This document shows positions 7,679 through 16,312 of a DNA stretch of 64,000 nucleotides, one piece after another. A program made the translations under genes and the position numbers. Position 1 is the stretch's first letter. Each line of letters opens with the position of its first letter. This DNA is from JBJHBP01 sp050485645 (lineage in GTDB: Bacteria; Pseudomonadota; Gammaproteobacteria; Steroidobacterales; Rariloculaceae): contig JBJHBT010000001.1 in assembly GCA_050485645.1 (NCBI GenBank), positions 62,001 to 126,000 of the forward strand, given 5' to 3'. The notes beneath the pieces were generated by a model. That model was not told the origin of the DNA. It saw only the letters and a list, made by a program, of their open reading frames with translations, and made no database searches.

Positions 7679-8239
7679 ATGAAGACTGGAATCGTGTTCT
7701 TGAGTGCGCTACTGCTGGCCGGGTCCGGCTCAGTACTGGCACAGCAGCCCGGGCAACAGCCTGGACAGCCTGGGCAACCGCCTGGACAGCAGCAGCCTGG
7801 ACAGCAGCAGCCCGGACAGCAACAGGGTCAGCAGCCGGATGCTGCTCAACGAGCCGATCGCGATCGCCAGGCCTCCCCGGGCGACCGTCGACAGGCCGGT
7901 GACGCAATCTCTCGTCGAGGCGTCAATCAGATCCGCAGCGAGGAACTCGTTGGCAGCGACGTGCTTGACTCATCCGGCGAGACAGTCGGTAACGTTGACG
8001 AACTGCTGATCGACGATGACGGCAAGGTCTCGGCGTTGCTGGTCAGTGTCGGTGGCGTCCTTGGGGTCGGCGGTCGAACCGTGGCTATTTCATGGGATGA
8101 CGCTGATATACGACGCTTGCAGGATGACGGAATGTGGGCTGACCAGTACGAAGTACGGATATCGATGACTCAGCAGCAGATCGAAAACTCTCCCGAGTTC
8201 CAGGATGAGGCTGACAACAGACGCCTTGGTGATCGGTAG
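7679..8239 (+). CDS. Exported PRC-barrel protein with Gln-Pro-Gly repeats
   Basis: ATG 7679 is preferred over GTG 7676 because AGGAG at 7667-7671 is then correctly spaced. The 186 residues comprise a signal peptide ending SVLAQ, about 35 residues made almost only of Gln, Pro and Gly in short repeated units, a charged linker, and a PRC-barrel domain (NQIRSEELVGSDVLDSSGETVGNVDELLIDDDGKVSALLVSVGG). The PRC barrel is a small beta fold found in photosynthetic reaction-centre H subunits, RimM and many stress proteins. The QPG tract may be a flexible periplasmic spacer. Function is unknown; the sigma-54-type promoter groups it with its neighbours. Confidence 0.85.
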   Translation: MKTGIVFLSALLLAGSGSVLAQQPGQQPGQPGQPPGQQQPGQQQPGQQQGQQPDAAQRADRDRQASPGDRRQAGDAISRRGVNQIRSEELVGSDVLDSSGETVGNVDELLIDDDGKVSALLVSVGGVLGVGGRTVAISWDDADIRRLQDDGMWADQYEVRISMTQQQIENSPEFQDEADNRRLGDR

Positions 8240-8284
8240 CAGGAATCGATGTACGTCTCTGTAGTGCGTAACCGAAGGCCGGCC

Positions 8285-8334
8285 GCGGTGTGTACGACAA
8301 CTGGTTGTACACACCGCAGCGCCGGTACCGGCGC
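8285..8334 (+). repeat. Two adjacent perfect palindromes
   Basis: Bases 8285-8295 (GCGGTGTGTAC) and 8307-8317 (GTACACACCGC) are perfect 11-bp inverted arms around an 11-base centre. Immediately after, 8319-8334 (GCGCCGGTACCGGCGC) is a perfect 16-bp palindrome. There is no T-run, so this is not an ordinary intrinsic terminator. It lies 45 bases after the PRC-barrel gene and about 120 bases before the dehydrogenase gene. Confidence 0.85.
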
Positions 8335-8452
8335 ACAGCGTGGCTCGCAACAGGTGGATGCCGACGCTGATTGTCCAGATGTACATGTTGTGTATCAGCG
8401 ACGCCCCGTGGACACACACCACCGCCATGGCAGCGATTGTCGGAAATAGCAC

Positions 8453-9373
8453 GTGAGCAGACGCGACGTGAGACACCTTGTGGTGGTGGTTACAGGCGCA
8501 TCCAGCGGTATTGGACGAGCCACGTCACTGGAAATCGCCTCTCAGGGCGGGTCGCTGGTTCTGGTTTCCCGACAGGAACAGGCCCTGCAGGAATTGGCCA
8601 GCGAGTGCAGGAAACGCGGCGGAGAAGCACTGGCCGGAATGGCAGACGTGACCGACGAGAAGGCAGTGTCTGACGTGTTCGAGCAGGCATTGGAGCGCTT
8701 CGGGCGTATTGATGCGCTCGTCAATAACGCTGCGGTTACAGCGTTCGGCGGCATCGACGAGGTTTCGATGGACGCCTTTCGGAGGGTGATCGAAACCAAT
8801 CTCATCGGATACGTACACTGCATTCGATCGGTGCTGCCGCACTTTCGCAAGCGCGGCACAGGCACCATCGTCAACGTGTCGTCGGTTATCAGCAAGGCGC
8901 CGCAACCGTTTACGACCGCATACTCGGCAAGCAAATGCGCCATCAACGGATTGTCTGACGCGCTACGCGCCGAACTCGCGGACGAACCGGGCATTCAGCT
9001 CTGCACCGTGCTGCCACCCAGTGTGGACACACCGATCTTTCAGCATGGAGCGAACTACAGCGGCCACGAGGTTAAACCAATGCAACCCGTCTACTCCGCC
9101 AGAAAAGTAGCTGACGTGATCGTTGCATCGCTTGTTCACCCGCAACGCGAAATTCACATCGGTTTTCCCGGCCCCATGATCACAGCGCTGAAAAATGTCG
9201 CACCTGCAATCAGTGACATGCTCTTTTCGAAGAAGGTACGTGACGATCACTTCATGTCCAGTCCTGCCATGGACTCGCAGGGCAATCTGAAAATTCCGGA
9301 TACTGAACGCAATGAGATCAGCGGTGGATGGAAGGATGACGACCCGACGCGCACGCAAAGTCACAAGACATAG
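8453..9373 (+). CDS. Short-chain dehydrogenase/reductase (classical SDR)
   Basis: The 306-residue product starts at GTG 8453. It has the classical SDR elements: TGASSGIG at 14-21 (cofactor loop), NNAA at 91-94, Ser143/144 in NVSS, and the catalytic YSASK with Tyr157 and Lys161. After the 250-residue fold it carries an extra C-terminal stretch, including DMLFSKKVRDDHFMSSPAMDSQGNL, shared by a subgroup found beside stress genes. The substrate cannot be told. It is followed nine bases later by a frameshifted gene, so the two probably formed an operon. No sigma-54 site was found in front of it. Confidence 0.85.
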   Translation: MSRRDVRHLVVVVTGASSGIGRATSLEIASQGGSLVLVSRQEQALQELASECRKRGGEALAGMADVTDEKAVSDVFEQALERFGRIDALVNNAAVTAFGGIDEVSMDAFRRVIETNLIGYVHCIRSVLPHFRKRGTGTIVNVSSVISKAPQPFTTAYSASKCAINGLSDALRAELADEPGIQLCTVLPPSVDTPIFQHGANYSGHEVKPMQPVYSARKVADVIVASLVHPQREIHIGFPGPMITALKNVAPAISDMLFSKKVRDDHFMSSPAMDSQGNLKIPDTERNEISGGWKDDDPTRTQSHKT

Positions 9374-9381
9374 AGGCGGTA

Positions 9382-10697
9382 GTGACAGACGCATCCAGAA
9401 AAGTTGGTAAAAGGCAGATTGCGGATTTTGATTCCGCGTCTGCCATGGTACGGGCGACGGCCGCGTACCTGCACGCCAGCGATCTCCCGATGATCGGCAT
9501 CATGCCCAGGGCGATGCAGACTGCCGCACGCCTGTACGTGGCCGCCGTCAACTCGGTTCCTGAAAGGCTGCGCGAGCAGGTGTACATCTGGAGCGGTTGG
9601 GGCGAAGCCCTTCCGGCTCGCAAAGCGGATGAAATCGACGTCGACAGCATCGCGCAGTGGATAGTCGACGAGTACCCCGGAACCGCAGCTTCCCCGGCGT
9701 GATGCTGGGTTCCAGTAACGGCGCGCTGGTACATATCTGCGGTGCGCTCGGGATCCCGATGCTGCCGCAGACGGTTCTGGTGCCGGTCAGACGGGGGAAA
9801 ATCGATCCGGACGACCCGGAGGATGACATCGCACGCAGCATGGAACCCGCGCGCGCGATGCTGGCGCGTAATCAGGACGTGGTTCTGCACCACATGCACG
9901 ACCCCAACCAGGATCGCCTGATGGTGCAACGCATGACCTACTTTCGAGTCAAGCGCACTCGCCTGGGACCAGTGTACGAGAATTTCCTGCATGAACGCCT
10001 CGAGCCAGGAGCCACCATCTATCTGGCTGAGTGCGGCCTGAGTTGGCCGACCACGAGTGTGCAGGATCGCCATGTGTTTCAGTTCGGCGCACTGGGTGGC
10101 GCGACCACGGACGAGTTCATGCTGGGCGGTGATCGCGTTGCCGAATACCTGTCGCGTCATGGGGCCGACCGTGAGCGCTGGGTCCCTCTCGCCGACTTTT
10201 TCCGTGAATGGCACAAGAAGCGCGGCATTGGCGCCAACCGCCTGCTCGTCGAGTCGTTTGTCCTGATGGACCCCTATCTTGCAATGCAGACCGGCTCGGT
10301 ACCGTACTGGATGGTGTTCAACAAGGAGCCGTCGGCTGACAATCTCGAGCGATTCCTTGCCGAACGTGAGGCGTTCGACGAGATCAACCTGATGCTTTTC
10401 TCGCACGGCGTGGACTCGATCGGACTGCCACCGATTGAACGATGGGAGGCTGTATTGAAGAAGGCACGCAACAGAGGCCGACTCAGCGGCGTGGACCCGG
10501 AGGCCTATCCCAGGGATTTCGCTGTCTTCGTGCGCTACCGCGACCCGCTCGTTCGCGAGGTTGAGGAACGCTACCCGGTGCCCCCGCCTCTGCCACTGGA
10601 GCATTTCGAGGCATTCCTCAGACAGCGGGGAGAAGAATCGGGCGTCACCCTGGCGGAGAGCGGACTCCGTTCAGAACCACAGGACGACCCAATATAG
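9382..10697 (+). pseudogene. Conserved protein of unknown function, split by a one-base frameshift
   Basis: Two overlapping frames read as one protein. The first runs from GTG 9382 and stops at 9702; the second frame covers the rest to 10697. The natural join is in the C-run at 9675-9678: with one more C the text reads WIVDEYPRNRSFPGVMLGSSNGALVHIC without a break. The joined product would be about 438 residues. It has a GSSNG segment that could be a nucleophile elbow and a later LAECGLSWP, but I do not recognise the family. It lies directly after the dehydrogenase gene. The loss of one base in a homopolymer may be a real mutation or a sequencing error. Confidence 0.75.
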
Positions 10698-10782
10698 CCG
10701 CCAATGAAAAAGCAGCCTCCAGCCAGAAAACCGCGCTCACGACCCATGGGCTCCGTCGCCGGCTGCAGCATACGCTTGCGGC

Positions 10783-11671
10783 TCATGGGCTCATGTGGCT
10801 GCCACCATTGATGTGAACGATCTGGCCGGTGATATAGCTGGCATCTTCACTAGCCAGAAACACATACGCCGGGGCTACTTCGGCGGGTTGTCCGGGGCGC
10901 TTCATCAACGTATCACCGCCGAACTCGGCCACTTTCTCCTTACTGAAAGTCGCCGGAATCAACGGTGTCCAGATCGGGCCGGGGGCAACCGCATTGACCC
11001 GGATCTTACGACTGGCAAGTGACTGCGCCAGCGAAAACGTCAGCGCCTGTATAGCACCCTTGGTCGCCGCGTAGTCGATCAGTGAGGCATGCCCGCGGGC
11101 ACCCGTCACGGAACCGGTATTGATGATGCAGCTGCCCTCATCCATGTGTTCGAGCGCCGCTCCAGTCAACTGCACGCAGGACAGGACATTGCTCCGAAAG
11201 GTACGCAGGACCTGCTCTGGATCCAGCTCTTCCGGGCACTCCACGGCGTGTTGTTCCGCCGCATTGTTTACCAGTACATCGAGCCTCCCGAACTCGCGCA
11301 CTGTTCTCGGGACAGCACGCTCACACACACTTCGCTGTGCGAGGTCGCCGACGATCAGCACGCAGCGACGATTCTCCGCTTCGATCATCCGTTGCGTCTC
11401 CCTGGCATCGTCGTCCTCCTCCAGGTACACAATCGCAATATCCGCGCCCTCGCGAGCAAAATGTACCGCCACCGCACGGCCGATACCGCTAATGTACCGC
11501 CACCGCACGGCCGATACCGCTGTCGCCACCGCTGATCAGTGCCACCCTGCCCGACAGCCGGTCGCTGCCGCGGTAATCATCACGAATCACGACCGGCTTG
11601 GGATGCATCTCCTGCTCGTCGCCGGGTTGATGCGCCTGTTTCTGGGGCGGATTGGGCCTGTTCCTCGTCAT
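10783..11671 (-). pseudogene. Stress-type SDR dehydrogenase broken by a 31-bp tandem duplication
   Basis: The natural start is ATG 11671, five bases after GGAGG. The first frame reads to SGRVALISGGDSGIGRAVAVH, then a duplicated 31-bp block shifts the frame; the rest (FAREGADIAIVYLEEDDDARETQ to ITGQIVHINGGSHMSP) lies in another frame and contains NNAA and YAATK. Removing one copy restores a single frame of exactly 858 bases (285 residues). The long N-terminal extension and sequence match the general-stress SDR group (GSP39/YhxC type). The break falls inside the GGDSGIG cofactor loop, so the protein as read cannot fold normally. Its promoter is one half of a divergent sigma-54 pair. Confidence 0.85.
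11460..11521 (-). repeat. Perfect 31-bp tandem duplication inside the SDR gene
   Basis: Bases 11460-11490 and 11491-11521 are identical. The unit covers the codons for the SGIGRAVAV part of the cofactor loop. Since 31 is not a multiple of three, the duplication shifts the reading frame. Confidence 0.95.
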
Positions 11672-11733
11672 CGTCACCTCCCTGATCACACCCTCGTCGG
11701 GCACGAAGTTGATCCTCCTTCGAGCGAGAAGAA

Positions 11734-11749
11734 AGCAATATCCATGCCA
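11734..11749 (-). promoter_or_regulatory. Sigma-54-type promoter for the stress SDR gene
   Basis: On the minus strand the site reads TGGCATGGATATTGCT with GG-N10-GC. The start would be near 11722, about 50 bases before the ATG at 11671. It is only ten bases from the opposing site at 11760. Confidence 0.8.
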
Positions 11750-11759
11750 TGCCGATAAA

Positions 11760-11775
11760 TGGCACGGATATTGCT
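11760..11775 (+). promoter_or_regulatory. Sigma-54-type promoter for the sugar dehydrogenase gene
   Basis: TGGCACGGATATTGCT is a perfect consensus match with GG-N10-GC. The start would be near 11787, about 28 bases before ATG 11815. With the minus-strand site it forms a near-perfect inverted repeat from 11734 to 11775. Confidence 0.88.
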
Positions 11776-11814
11776 TCGAATAGCTCAGGCAAGCTGACCG
11801 TTAAAGGATGGACC

Positions 11815-13056
11815 ATGCCGGAACAGACTCCCGGCGGCACGATGCCGCACCACACCCCGGACGTTTCGTCTGAGGCCCCGCTTCGTGGCGGGACCCGCCA
11901 GCGCGCCGGCCGTACGTGGCCAAGGTGCTTCCCCCGTGCCATGCCTGGCCCAGCCATGATCTGGCTCGGCTTGTTGGCCGCCGCTGCGTTATCCGTAGCC
12001 CCCGCCTCTGCCGCGGCTCAGACCTACCACGTCGAAGTGATCGCCGAGGAACTTGAACACCCTTGGTCGGTTGCATTTCTTCCGGACGGACGCATGCTCG
12101 TCACCGAGAGAGCGGGACGACTGCGTATCGTCGACGGGTTCGATCTGCAGCCTGAGTCCGTCGACGGCTTGCCGGACATCTTCGTATCCGGACAAGCCGG
12201 ACTATTCGATGTGCTACTCGACCCTGAGTTCGCCGACAACGGTATCGTCTACATCTCGTTCGCGCACGGTGACAGTGATGCAAACCATACCCGCGTCATC
12301 CGCACCAGATTCGATGGTAACCGGCTGCACGAAGTGCAGGAGATCTTTACTTCGCAGCCTGCCAAGTCCGGCGACGCCCACTACGGTGGCCGCATGGCGT
12401 GGATGCCGGACGGCACTTTGCTCCTCGGACTCGGCGACGGCTTCTATTTTCGCGAAGAGGCACAGAATCTGGACAGCCATCTCGCCAAGACGATTCGCAT
12501 TCACCCCGATGGAACCGTGCCGGAGGACAACCCGTTCGTCGGGCGGGATGACGTGCTCCCCGAGATTTACAGCTATGGACATCGCAATGTTCAGGCCATC
12601 GTGGTGGACGACGAAACCGGCACCGTCTATGCCCACGAACATGGTCCGCGTGGGGGGGACGAACTTAACGTCATCGCGCCGGGAAGAAACTACGGCTGGC
12701 CGGTGATCACCTACGGTGCCGACTACAGCCGTGCGCTGATTACGCCTTTCACGGAAAAGCCCGGCATGGAGCAGCCGCTTGTCGACTGGACGCCCTCGAT
12801 CGCACCGGCCGGCATGACCCTGTATCGCGGCGCTCTCTTTCCGCAGTGGCGGGACAGTCTGTTCGTTGCCGCTCTGGCCGAAGAAAGCGTGCGCCGGGTG
12901 CCTGTGGACGGCAGCGGCAATCCCGGCGAACAGGAGATTCTCTTTCAGGAACTGGAACGGCGAATGCGCGACGTCCGCACCGGTCCCGATGGGGCGCTGT
13001 ACCTGTTGACCGACGAATCGGACGGGCAACTGCTGAGAATCGTACCGGCCCTGTGA
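11815..13056 (+). CDS. PQQ-dependent soluble aldose sugar dehydrogenase-type protein
   Basis: ATG 11815 follows an AAAGGA ribosome site and gives 413 residues. An N-terminal extension of about 42 residues precedes a hydrophobic signal (MIWLGLLAAAALSVAPASAAAQ). The mature part is a six-bladed propeller of the GSDH/YliI type: HPWSVAFLPDGRMLVTERAGRLRIV, GQAGLFDVLLDPEFADNGIVYISFAHG, YSYGHRNVQAIVVD, HEHGPRGGDELNVIAPGRNYGWPVITYG and DWTPSIAPAGMTLYRG. It should oxidise aldoses in the periplasm using PQQ and pass electrons to the respiratory chain. The downstream membrane protein gene is 55 bases away and may be co-transcribed. No PQQ synthesis genes are in the window. Confidence 0.88.
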   Translation: MPEQTPGGTMPHHTPDVSSEAPLRGGTRQRAGRTWPRCFPRAMPGPAMIWLGLLAAAALSVAPASAAAQTYHVEVIAEELEHPWSVAFLPDGRMLVTERAGRLRIVDGFDLQPESVDGLPDIFVSGQAGLFDVLLDPEFADNGIVYISFAHGDSDANHTRVIRTRFDGNRLHEVQEIFTSQPAKSGDAHYGGRMAWMPDGTLLLGLGDGFYFREEAQNLDSHLAKTIRIHPDGTVPEDNPFVGRDDVLPEIYSYGHRNVQAIVVDDETGTVYAHEHGPRGGDELNVIAPGRNYGWPVITYGADYSRALITPFTEKPGMEQPLVDWTPSIAPAGMTLYRGALFPQWRDSLFVAALAEESVRRVPVDGSGNPGEQEILFQELERRMRDVRTGPDGALYLLTDESDGQLLRIVPAL

Positions 13057-13111
13057 ACCGCAGGACAGGGCGTGCACGTTTCAGCTCTATCCGTCAACAG
13101 GAGTCCAAGTG

Positions 13112-13636
13112 ATGAAAGACAAAGGCCTATCACACGTGATACTCGCGTTCGTCGCGGCAGTGATTGTCACGACCCTGTGGGGTTCGATTGTGCAAACGCA
13201 GTACAACCTCGGTGCGCTTGGCGCGATGGGAATAGAAATAACCGCCGGGTTACGTGCAGGCACGACGCTTCGTGACATCTTCAGCGGTTTCAGCCCTACC
13301 TATGGCGGTTACGTGGTGGTGCCCGCTCTATTGGTGGCGTTTGTCGCGGCATGGTTCGTCGCCAGCCGTACGCACGGCCACGCGCTGCTGTGGTTCGCAT
13401 TGGCAGGCGTCCTGGCGATCGCCATAGGCATCCCGGTGGTCAATGAGCTTTCCCCCGTGGCATTGCTCGTGGGCGCCACCCGGGACGTCAGCTGCATTAT
13501 TCTGATGGCGCTCGGTGGCGGCCTGGGCGGGCTGCTGTTCGGAAGGCTCACGTGGCCGGGAAAATCAGGTGCGGCCGGTGCCCGCACCCGCCGCAGCCGC
13601 ACCAGAGTTGCCGCGTCTGCGCCATCGGGCCGATAA
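13112..13636 (+). CDS. Four-helix membrane protein of unknown function
   Basis: ATG 13112 is eight bases after AGGAG. The 174-residue product has four hydrophobic segments: VILAFVAAVIVTTLWGSIV, VVVPALLVAFVAAWFVA, ALLWFALAGVLAIAIGIPVV and CIILMALGGGLGGLLFG, followed by a basic, Arg-rich tail that should face the cytoplasm. I know no family name for it. It sits directly after the sugar dehydrogenase gene and may share its sigma-54-type promoter. Confidence 0.75.
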   Translation: MKDKGLSHVILAFVAAVIVTTLWGSIVQTQYNLGALGAMGIEITAGLRAGTTLRDIFSGFSPTYGGYVVVPALLVAFVAAWFVASRTHGHALLWFALAGVLAIAIGIPVVNELSPVALLVGATRDVSCIILMALGGGLGGLLFGRLTWPGKSGAAGARTRRSRTRVAASAPSGR

Positions 13637-13831
13637 CAGCGCCCGATAACAGCGCTGCGTGACAGGCTGTTCGACCTACTGCGATCAGCATCATCGCCAC
13701 GCGTGACTCAAGATGATCGATCTGCCGGCCGCGATCACTACCGCCCTGCTCGCAGGGGCGACGGCTTCGTGCGTACTGACATGACATACGGATGACGGAC
13801 AAAGGGACTTTTCAGCTTCAGAATTGAAACC

Positions 13832-14422
13832 ATGGAATGCTATTTTCGGGAGTATCTGTCACTCAAGCGTGATGCCGTTGTTATCCGGGGAGACACCACG
13901 GCGAGGCTGATGGATCTCTACTTCAACGTATCGGACTGGACGGTGGTCGCATTGATTGCGGATTCCGGCACCCGTGCCGTCTACGCGCCGGGGGATATTT
14001 GCGACGCCAACGGCGAGCCTCCGACGTTGAAGGTTTGCTCCCCGATAAATGCCGAGAAAGATGTTAACGCTGTGCCGGACGCGTCGTCGTCCCACAGCAT
14101 CAGCGCCAACGATCTCGTGGGCCGGTCTATCGCTTCGGGCGACAGTAACGACCGTGACGGCGGTAACGTCATCGACCTGCTCGTCAACACCCACGCCTGG
14201 CACCTTGGATATTTCATTGTTGAAAACGGCGAGTACGTCGTTCTGCTCGATGCGGCATGGAGTACCGGCCTCACAATGAACTCACACGACATCCGGATTG
14301 AGGGGATTCACGCTGGCGCGCTGCGGTCAGCACCGAGGTACGATGGCCTTTCCACGCTGACACCGGGCGTCCTGGACGTTGTCTACCGTCACTACACACG
14401 CCGAGACTTCCTGACCGGATAA
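13832..14422 (+). CDS. Cytoplasmic PRC-barrel-like protein, leader of the trehalose genes
   Basis: The 196-residue product has no signal peptide. Its middle part, NDLVGRSIASGDSNDRDGGNVIDLLVNTHAWHLGYFIVENGEYVVLLDAAW, matches the PRC-barrel pattern in which a variable loop is followed by G-x-V-x-DLLVD and a strand with a Trp. The N-terminal 90 residues may be a second degenerate barrel. It ends three bases before treZ begins, so it is almost certainly in the treZ-treY operon. How a PRC-barrel protein would contribute to trehalose synthesis is unknown. No sigma-54 site was found in the 195 bases in front of it, which hold only a short direct repeat (GATAACAGCGC twice). Confidence 0.65.
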   Translation: MECYFREYLSLKRDAVVIRGDTTARLMDLYFNVSDWTVVALIADSGTRAVYAPGDICDANGEPPTLKVCSPINAEKDVNAVPDASSSHSISANDLVGRSIASGDSNDRDGGNVIDLLVNTHAWHLGYFIVENGEYVVLLDAAWSTGLTMNSHDIRIEGIHAGALRSAPRYDGLSTLTPGVLDVVYRHYTRRDFLTG

Positions 14423-14425
14423 CGT

Positions 14426-16312
14426 GTGGCTATGCCGAAATTCAAGACCCGCCGTCGAGCTGCCACCCGCCGCGTTCATCGCATGCCTTTCGGCACTGCG
14501 ATGCAACCCGCAGGTGGGGTGGAATTTCGATTATGGGCGCCCGACGCAAAGTCGGTGGAGCTTTGCCTGGAACGAGGTGGCAGCGACCCTGCCATGCTGC
14601 CGATGCATGCAGGGACCGATGGCTGGTACCACCTGGCGGATGTCGCCGCCGTCCACGGGGACCTCTACCGGTTCCGTATCGACGCCACTCATTTCGTGAC
14701 CGACCCTGCATCGCGGTTTCAACCACATGATGTGCACGGACGGAGTTGTCTGATCGATCCACAGCGATTTCCATGGCAGGACGGGCATTGGCTGGGCCGC
14801 CCCTGGGAAGAAGCGGTCCTCTATGAACTGCACATCGGCACGTTCACAGCCATGGGCACCTATACGGCAGCAACAGCCAGGTTGGACCATCTTGCCAGGC
14901 TCGGCATCACCGCGGTGGAGCTTATGCCGGTCGGCGACTTCCCGGGCAGGTGCAACTGGGGCTATGACGGTGTCCTTCCGTTCGCGCCAGACAGCTGCTA
15001 CGGCGAGCCGGACGCACTGAAGGCGTTTGTCCAGGCTGCTCACGAAGCAGGCATCATGGTGATCGTGGATGTCGTCTACAACCACTTCGGACCGGACGGC
15101 AACTACCTTCACCTGTACGCGGGTGATTTCTTTACAGGCAGGCACGACACCCCGTGGGGCGACGCCATCAACTATAGTGGTGAAAACTGCGAGAACGTGC
15201 GCCGATTCTTCATCCACAATGCGATGTACTGGCTCGAAGAGTTCAACGTCGATGGACTGCGGCTTGATGCTGTGCATGCGATTTTTGACGATTCCAAACC
15301 GGACATCCTCGTGCAGCTCGCCCAGACCGTGCGAACACACACAAAGTGCGGTCGGCATGTCCACCTGCTGCTGGAAAACGACAACAACTCTGCTCACTAT
15401 CTGAAACGCCACGCCGACGGCGACCCGTCGCTTTACACCGCTCAGTGGAACGACGACTGGCACCATGCCATGCACGTACTGCTGACCGGCGAGACATACG
15501 CCTACTACCAGGACTACGCCAACCATCCACAGATGCACCTCGCCCGCTGCCTGGCCGAGGGTTTCGCGTATCAAGGCGAAGCGTCTCCCTTTCGAAGCGG
15601 TCGCCGTCGCGGTTGTCTCAGCGTGGACCTGCCATGCACGGCCTTCATCACATTTCTGCAAAACCATGATCAGATCGGGAATCGGGCCCACGGTGAGCGT
15701 CTGATCCGGCTTACGAGCCGGCCCGCCCTGCGTGCCGCGGCGACCATCCATATCCTCAGCCCTGCCATACCCGCACTCTTCATGGGCGAGGAGTTCGGCT
15801 GTACGCAACCGTTTCTGTTCTTTGCGGATTTCGATGGCGAGCTGCGCACGGCGGTCTCCGAAGGTCGCCGCCGCGAATTTGAACTGGCCGCCGAACCCAC
15901 GGGCATGCCAGATTCTGCCGTGCCAGATCCACACGACGCGCGAACCTTCACTCGCAGCGTGATTGACTGGAGCGTGACGAACGAGTTGCCGCATTGTGAA
16001 TGGCTGACTTTCTATCAGTCATTGCTGTCGTTGCGGCACCGCGTGATCGTGCCGCGCCTGCCTGGCACGCGCGCGGAGCGAGTTGAACCACTGCCCGACG
16101 ACCATCCCCTGATCGCGCACTGGCGGATGGGCGATGGCATGAGACTCACACTGGTCGCGAACCTGGGCGATCTGCCGCAGCAACTCGAATACGAACTTCC
16201 CCTGGACGGCACGGCCACTTTGTTCAGCCAACCGGAGCAGATCGACGGTCCGCATATCGGCCGTGTCCTGCCGCCGTGGTTCGCAGGCTGGTACCTCGGC
16301 GAAGACACGTGA
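14426..16312 (+). CDS. treZ: Malto-oligosyltrehalose trehalohydrolase
   Basis: The GTG start at 14426 gives 628 residues. TreZ releases trehalose from the end of maltooligosyl-trehalose made by TreY. The protein has an N-terminal carbohydrate-binding sandwich (GGVEFRLWAPDAKSVELCLERG), then a GH13 barrel with YELHIGTFT, the VVYNHFGPDGNYL motif typical of TreZ, the nucleophile Asp281 in GLRLDAVHAI, the acid Glu317 in LLLEND, and Asp415 in LQNHDQIGN. Length and motif order are normal. It overlaps treY by four bases (GTGA). Confidence 0.95.
   Translation: MAMPKFKTRRRAATRRVHRMPFGTAMQPAGGVEFRLWAPDAKSVELCLERGGSDPAMLPMHAGTDGWYHLADVAAVHGDLYRFRIDATHFVTDPASRFQPHDVHGRSCLIDPQRFPWQDGHWLGRPWEEAVLYELHIGTFTAMGTYTAATARLDHLARLGITAVELMPVGDFPGRCNWGYDGVLPFAPDSCYGEPDALKAFVQAAHEAGIMVIVDVVYNHFGPDGNYLHLYAGDFFTGRHDTPWGDAINYSGENCENVRRFFIHNAMYWLEEFNVDGLRLDAVHAIFDDSKPDILVQLAQTVRTHTKCGRHVHLLLENDNNSAHYLKRHADGDPSLYTAQWNDDWHHAMHVLLTGETYAYYQDYANHPQMHLARCLAEGFAYQGEASPFRSGRRRGCLSVDLPCTAFITFLQNHDQIGNRAHGERLIRLTSRPALRAAATIHILSPAIPALFMGEEFGCTQPFLFFADFDGELRTAVSEGRRREFELAAEPTGMPDSAVPDPHDARTFTRSVIDWSVTNELPHCEWLTFYQSLLSLRHRVIVPRLPGTRAERVEPLPDDHPLIAHWRMGDGMRLTLVANLGDLPQQLEYELPLDGTATLFSQPEQIDGPHIGRVLPPWFAGWYLGEDT

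Noticed and set aside
9318..10604. Minus-strand open frame of 428 codons opposite the frameshifted unknown gene
   Set aside because: The plus strand reads as the conserved-looking protein with a ribosome site; the minus frame looks like a shadow.
14531..15994. Long minus-strand open frame of 487 codons opposite treZ
   Set aside because: It mirrors treZ, has no family motif or ribosome site, and is a GC-content shadow.
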